Origin: Asanoa hainanensis
Lineage (GTDB): Bacteria > Actinomycetota > Actinomycetes > Mycobacteriales > Micromonosporaceae
Assembly: GCF_900188485.1 (NCBI RefSeq)
Contig: NZ_FZPH01000011.1
Location: 1-64,000 of the forward strand
Length of the DNA: 64,000 bases
Direction of reading: 5' to 3'
A program made the position numbers and the translations under genes. This document shows positions 61,321 to 64,000 of this stretch, one piece after another (positions within the stretch are counted from its first letter, which is position 1; each line of letters opens with the position of its first letter). A model generated the notes under the pieces. The model worked only from the letters and a program-made list of their open reading frames with translations. It was not told the DNA's origin and searched no databases.

Positions 61321-62580
61321 TCAGATCGCGGTCTGCTCCAGGGTGATGCCCAGCAGGGCGTCCACCGTGTGTGCCATCAGCCGCGGGGCGTCCGGGTCGT
61401 CGCCCTCGCCCGCCAGCGTCGCTTCCGCCCAGGCGTCGACGACGGCCAGGGCGCCCGGGGTGTCGAGGTCGTCGGCGACGCGGGCGCGTACTCCCGCCAG
61501 CAGGTCGGCGCCCGACGGCCCGGCGGTGGCCGAGGCCGCCGCGCGCCAGCGGGCCAGGCGCTCCTGGGCGGTCTTGAGCAGGTCGTCGTTCCAGGTGCGG
61601 TCGCCGCGGTAGTGGTCGGCGATCAGCGCCAGCCGCAGCGCCATCGGGTCGACGTGGTCGGCCCGCAGGCGGGAGACGAAGACCAGGTTGCCGCGGGACT
61701 TGGACATCTTCTCGCCGTCGAGGCCGATCATGCCGGCGTGTACGTAGTGCGAGGCGAACGGCTGCTGCCCGGTGAGCTTCTCGGCGTGCGCGGCCGAGCA
61801 CTCGTGGTGCGGGAAGAGCAGGTCGTTGCCGCCGCCCTGGACGTCGATCGTGTCGCCGAGCAGGCTGAGCGCGATGACCGCGCACTCGATGTGCCAGCCG
61901 GGTCGGCCGGGGCCGAGCGGGCCGCCGGGCCAGGCCGGCTCGCCGTCGCGGGCGCCGCGCCAGAGCAGGGGGTCGAGGGGGTCACGCTTGCCCGGGCGCT
62001 CGGGGTCGCCACCACGCTCGGCGGCCAGCACCAGCATCTCGTCGCGGGTCAGGTTCGACTCGTACCCGAAGTTCGGCGTCGTGGAGATGTCGAAGTAGAC
62101 GTCGCCGGTGCCGTCCTCCAGGACGTAGGCGGCGCCGTCGGAGAGGAGCTGGACCACGCGGTCCGCGATGGCCGGGATCGACTCGACCGCACCGACGTAG
62201 TGGGCCGGCGGGATCATCCGGAGGGCTTCCATGTCCTCGCGGAACAGGGCGGTCTCGCGCATGGCCAGGACGACCCAGTCTTCGCCGTCGCGCTCGGCCC
62301 GTTCGAGGAGCGGATCGTCGATGTCCGTTACGTTCTGGACATAACGGACAGGAAAGCCCGCGTCGAGCCAGGCCCGCTGGACCAGGTCGAAGGTGATCAT
62401 GGTGGCGGCGTGGCCGAGGTGGGTGGCGTCGTAGGGGGTGATCCCGCAGACGTACATCGTCGCCCCGGTCTCCCGGTCCGGGCTCGTCTCATGTGCGCTG
62501 CGCACCGCCGAGTCGAACAACACGAGAGGCTGGCCGGTGCCCGGCAGCCGCGGCACGTCGTGCCCGGTCCAAGACTGCAT
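61321..62580 (-). CDS. mshC: Cysteine:1D-myo-inosityl 2-amino-2-deoxy-alpha-D-glucopyranoside ligase
   Basis: Joins cysteine to GlcN-Ins with ATP in mycothiol biosynthesis. The 419-aa protein is a class I aaRS-like enzyme: [30 protein letters not shown] with the HIGH-type [65 protein letters not shown] (zinc site: Cys, His, Glu-type residues), and KMSKSRGN. The N-terminal 40 residues set it apart from CysS. ATG 62578-62580. Its presence shows the host makes mycothiol. Confidence 0.96.
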   Translation of the reverse strand: MQSWTGHDVPRLPGTGQPLVLFDSAVRSAHETSPDRETGATMYVCGITPYDATHLGHAATMITFDLVQRAWLDAGFPVRYVQNVTDIDDPLLERAERDGEDWVVLAMRETALFREDMEALRMIPPAHYVGAVESIPAIADRVVQLLSDGAAYVLEDGTGDVYFDISTTPNFGYESNLTRDEMLVLAAERGGDPERPGKRDPLDPLLWRGARDGEPAWPGGPLGPGRPGWHIECAVIALSLLGDTIDVQGGGNDLLFPHHECSAAHAEKLTGQQPFASHYVHAGMIGLDGEKMSKSRGNLVFVSRLRADHVDPMALRLALIADHYRGDRTWNDDLLKTAQERLARWRAAASATAGPSGADLLAGVRARVADDLDTPGALAVVDAWAEATLAGEGDDPDAPRLMAHTVDALLGITLEQTAI

Positions 62581-62749
62581 TCCGCCAGCCTAACCAGCGC
62601 GGTCGGAGACCCGACGGCGGCCAGGGCAGAAAATGATCAAGCGCGGTCCTGCGCCTGGAGTGACGGGTGAGCCGGACCCCGGGACGGGCTGTTAGCTGGT
62701 TGGGGGAAGGGCTGGTGCGGGCACCCGAAAAATGTGCAGGATAGGTGCC

Positions 62750-62941
62750 ATGGACTACGAATACGCGCCCCTGCGGTTACCACCGAATGTCGACCGGTCG
62801 ACCGCAGAGGCGCAGCTGGCGATCCAGGCGGAGTTCTCCGGCTGGGAGTTGGCCCGGGTGCGCTTGTTCCGGGACGGCACGCGACAGGTGATGCTGCGGC
62901 GCCGTCTGGTCAGCAAGACGCAGCCGGGCCTCAGTTACTGA
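62750..62941 (+). CDS. DUF5703-like small protein
   Basis: A 63-aa conserved actinobacterial protein, MDYEYAPLRLPPNVDRSTAEAQLAIQAEFSGWELARVRLFRDGTRQVMLRRRLV. It matches in pattern the family I know as DUF5703. ATG 62750; an in-frame start six codons earlier (MCRIGA) is less likely. Codon use is in line with a real gene. Ends in the 62997-63024 stem-loop, shared with the 63038 gene. Confidence 0.75.
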   Translation: MDYEYAPLRLPPNVDRSTAEAQLAIQAEFSGWELARVRLFRDGTRQVMLRRRLVSKTQPGLSY

Positions 62942-62996
62942 ATAGACCGGTCCCCCTGCCGGACGCGGGCCGTCCGGCGACGCAGGCCTGCCACGA

Positions 62997-63024
62997 CCCC
63001 GCTCCCGGGGTCGCGGGAGCGGGG
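62997..63024. terminator. Stem-loop between convergent genes
   Basis: CCCCGCTCCC / GGGAGCGGGG, perfect 10-bp stem with loop GGGGTCGC. No U-tract. It lies between the DUF5703-like gene (+) and the 63038 gene (-). Confidence 0.65.
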
Positions 63025-63037
63025 GTCACGGGCGCTG

Positions 63038-63739
63038 TCAGGCGGTGCGGGGGTTGTCGTCCTCGTCGTCGCCGTCTTCCTCGTCTTCCGGCAGCGCGCC
63101 GTCGAGGTCGCCCGGCAGGAACGGGTGCTCGTCGAGGCGGCCGACCAGGCGGTCGGTGCCGGCGGGCGTGAACGGGCCCGAGCCGTCGTGCTCGTCGTAG
63201 CTCTCGAGGTCGAGCGCCGTGTTGACCTCGCTGACCATCACCACCCCGTCGAGGGGCTCCAGCTCGGGGACGTCGAGCGCGCTCAGCGATCCGTCGCCGG
63301 CCTGGAGCAGCTCCAGCACCGCCTCGCCGACCGTCTCGACCGGGCCGCCGGCCTCTTCCGGGCCGGCCTCGGCGCGGGCCTCCTCGGCGCGGCGGACCAG
63401 GGCCACCACGCTGGGCACGCGGTAGTCGCGGCGCTGCCGGACCGAGATGACGTGCGGGTGGGCGTCCTTGGCCTCGTCGCCCTCGACGGTCACGCCACCG
63501 AGGGCGCCCTCCACCTCGTCGGGGTCGATGGACTCGACGTCCCAGGGCGTGACCTCGCCGAACGCCTCCAGGAGCAGCTCGTCGTAGTGGTACGACGCGT
63601 TGTTGAGCGTCACGTAGGCCTGCCACACGTCGTCGTCGTCGACCCGGCCGTCGGCGGCCTTCACCGCGGCGAGGTGCGTGCGGGCGGAGGCGATGACCTC
63701 CTCCAGCGCGGCGTCGAGGGAAGCGTGGTCGTCGGTCAT
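63038..63739 (-). CDS. Conserved actinobacterial acidic protein of unknown function
   Basis: A 233-aa protein: DAALEEVIASARTHLAAVKAADGRVDDDDVWQAYVTLNNASYHYDELLLEAFGEVTPWDVESIDPDE, then RQRRDYRVPSVVALVRRAEEARAE, with a highly acidic C-terminus (LPEDEEDGDDEDDNPRTA). The YHYDELLLEAFGEVTPWD segment is a recurring motif of actinobacterial proteins of unknown function. ATG 63737-63739. 34 bp past the M20 gene. No enzymatic motif seen. Confidence 0.75.
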   Translation of the reverse strand: MTDDHASLDAALEEVIASARTHLAAVKAADGRVDDDDVWQAYVTLNNASYHYDELLLEAFGEVTPWDVESIDPDEVEGALGGVTVEGDEAKDAHPHVISVRQRRDYRVPSVVALVRRAEEARAEAGPEEAGGPVETVGEAVLELLQAGDGSLSALDVPELEPLDGVVMVSEVNTALDLESYDEHDGSGPFTPAGTDRLVGRLDEHPFLPGDLDGALPEDEEDGDDEDDNPRTA

Positions 63740-63772
63740 GGTGTATCCATCCTCGGGAAGAAAGAAGAGCCG

Positions 63773-64000
63773 TCAGCTGGTGCGGAGGAAACGGTCGAGC
63801 ACGCGCGCGCCGAAGCGCAGGCCCTCGACCGGCACCCGCTCGTCGATGCCGTGGAACAGGCCGGCGAAGTTGAGGTCCGGCGGGAGCCGCAGCGGCGCGA
63901 AGCCGAAGCACCGGATGCCGAGGCGCTGCCAGGCCTTGGCGTCGGTGCCGCCGGAGAGCATGTAGGGCACGGCCTTGGCGCCCGGGTCTTCCGCCAGCAG
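63773..64000 (-). CDS. M20 family dipeptidase, C-terminal part (cut by window edge)
   Basis: Only the last ~75 codons are in the window: ...AVPYMLSGGTDAKAWQRLGIRCFGFAPLRLPPDLNFAGLFHGIDERVPVEGLRFGARVLDRFLRTS. G-G-T-D-A-K and H-G-I-D-E-R are the C-terminal metal-binding/dimerisation signature of M20/M25/M40 metallopeptidases (the H in FHGIDERV is a zinc ligand). The rest lies beyond the edge. Function: cytoplasmic dipeptidase or deacylase. Confidence 0.85.
   Translation of the reverse strand: MLAEDPGAKAVPYMLSGGTDAKAWQRLGIRCFGFAPLRLPPDLNFAGLFHGIDERVPVEGLRFGARVLDRFLRTS

Overview
The window is high-GC actinobacterial chromosome, most probably from the family Micromonosporaceae. The evidence is extreme G/C in third codon positions, many GTG starts, a Pup-proteasome locus (dop, pup, prcB, prcA, arc), the mycothiol gene mshC and an F420-type LLM oxidoreductase. 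The genus cannot be fixed from the sequence alone.

Layout. Position 1-275 is the 3' end of an IS982-type transposase. 335-9201 (minus strand) is the proteasome locus, interrupted between arc and dop by four tandem LppX/LprAFG-like secreted or lipoprotein paralogues. 9391-13375 holds a ferredoxin, an unknown gene, trmI, a site-2 protease and a RecB-like nuclease. 13.4-31.2 kb is accessory transport and regulation: a DrrAB-type exporter with its own regulator, TetR/VOC and PadR/membrane modules with visible operators, two non-coding tandem repeat arrays, an HTH-NB-ARC-TPR regulator, an orphan NarL-type response regulator and a duplicated MacB/FtsX-type ABC module. 31.2-48.1 kb is a mosaic of single genes: HAD phosphatase, Zn-peptidase, VOC, peptidase E, GNAT, a pair of inverted lipoprotein genes carrying FtsX-ectodomain-like repeats, a stand-alone LanC-like cyclase, an ECF41/SigJ sigma factor, a LysR-MFS-amidohydrolase unit, a sulfotransferase, an LRAT-fold protein, several frameshifted genes and an integrase scar. 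48.1 kb to the end returns to conserved genes: metH, PAC2, uppP, a phosphatase, DUF3090, an SCO1664-like gene, mshC, DUF5703 and the edge of an M20 peptidase. Small regulator/enzyme modules (GntR, SDR, DHFR-like, cupin, MarR, AKR, LLM) sit among them.

How it fits together. From memory, the conserved parts follow Mycobacterium tuberculosis Rv2109c-Rv2136c gene order (prcA, prcB, pup, dop, mpa, trmI, recB-like, metH, PAC2, mshC, SCO1664-like, DUF3090, phosphatase, uppP). The accessory genes at 13.4-48 kb therefore look like one large insertion between the recB-like gene and metH. The proteasome part encodes tag (Pup ending GGQ), deamidase/depupylase (Dop), unfoldase (ARC ending QYL) and both 20S subunits; the ligase PafA is not in the window. 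Several genes have a TANNNT box 6-8 nt before the start codon, which suggests leaderless transcription. Promising leads: the double-FtsX-ectodomain lipoproteins, the LanC-like enzyme with a LanM-type Cys-Cys zinc site, the ABC ATPase with a 300-residue disordered tail, and the LRAT/membrane-protein island with an 8-C homopolymer frameshift.
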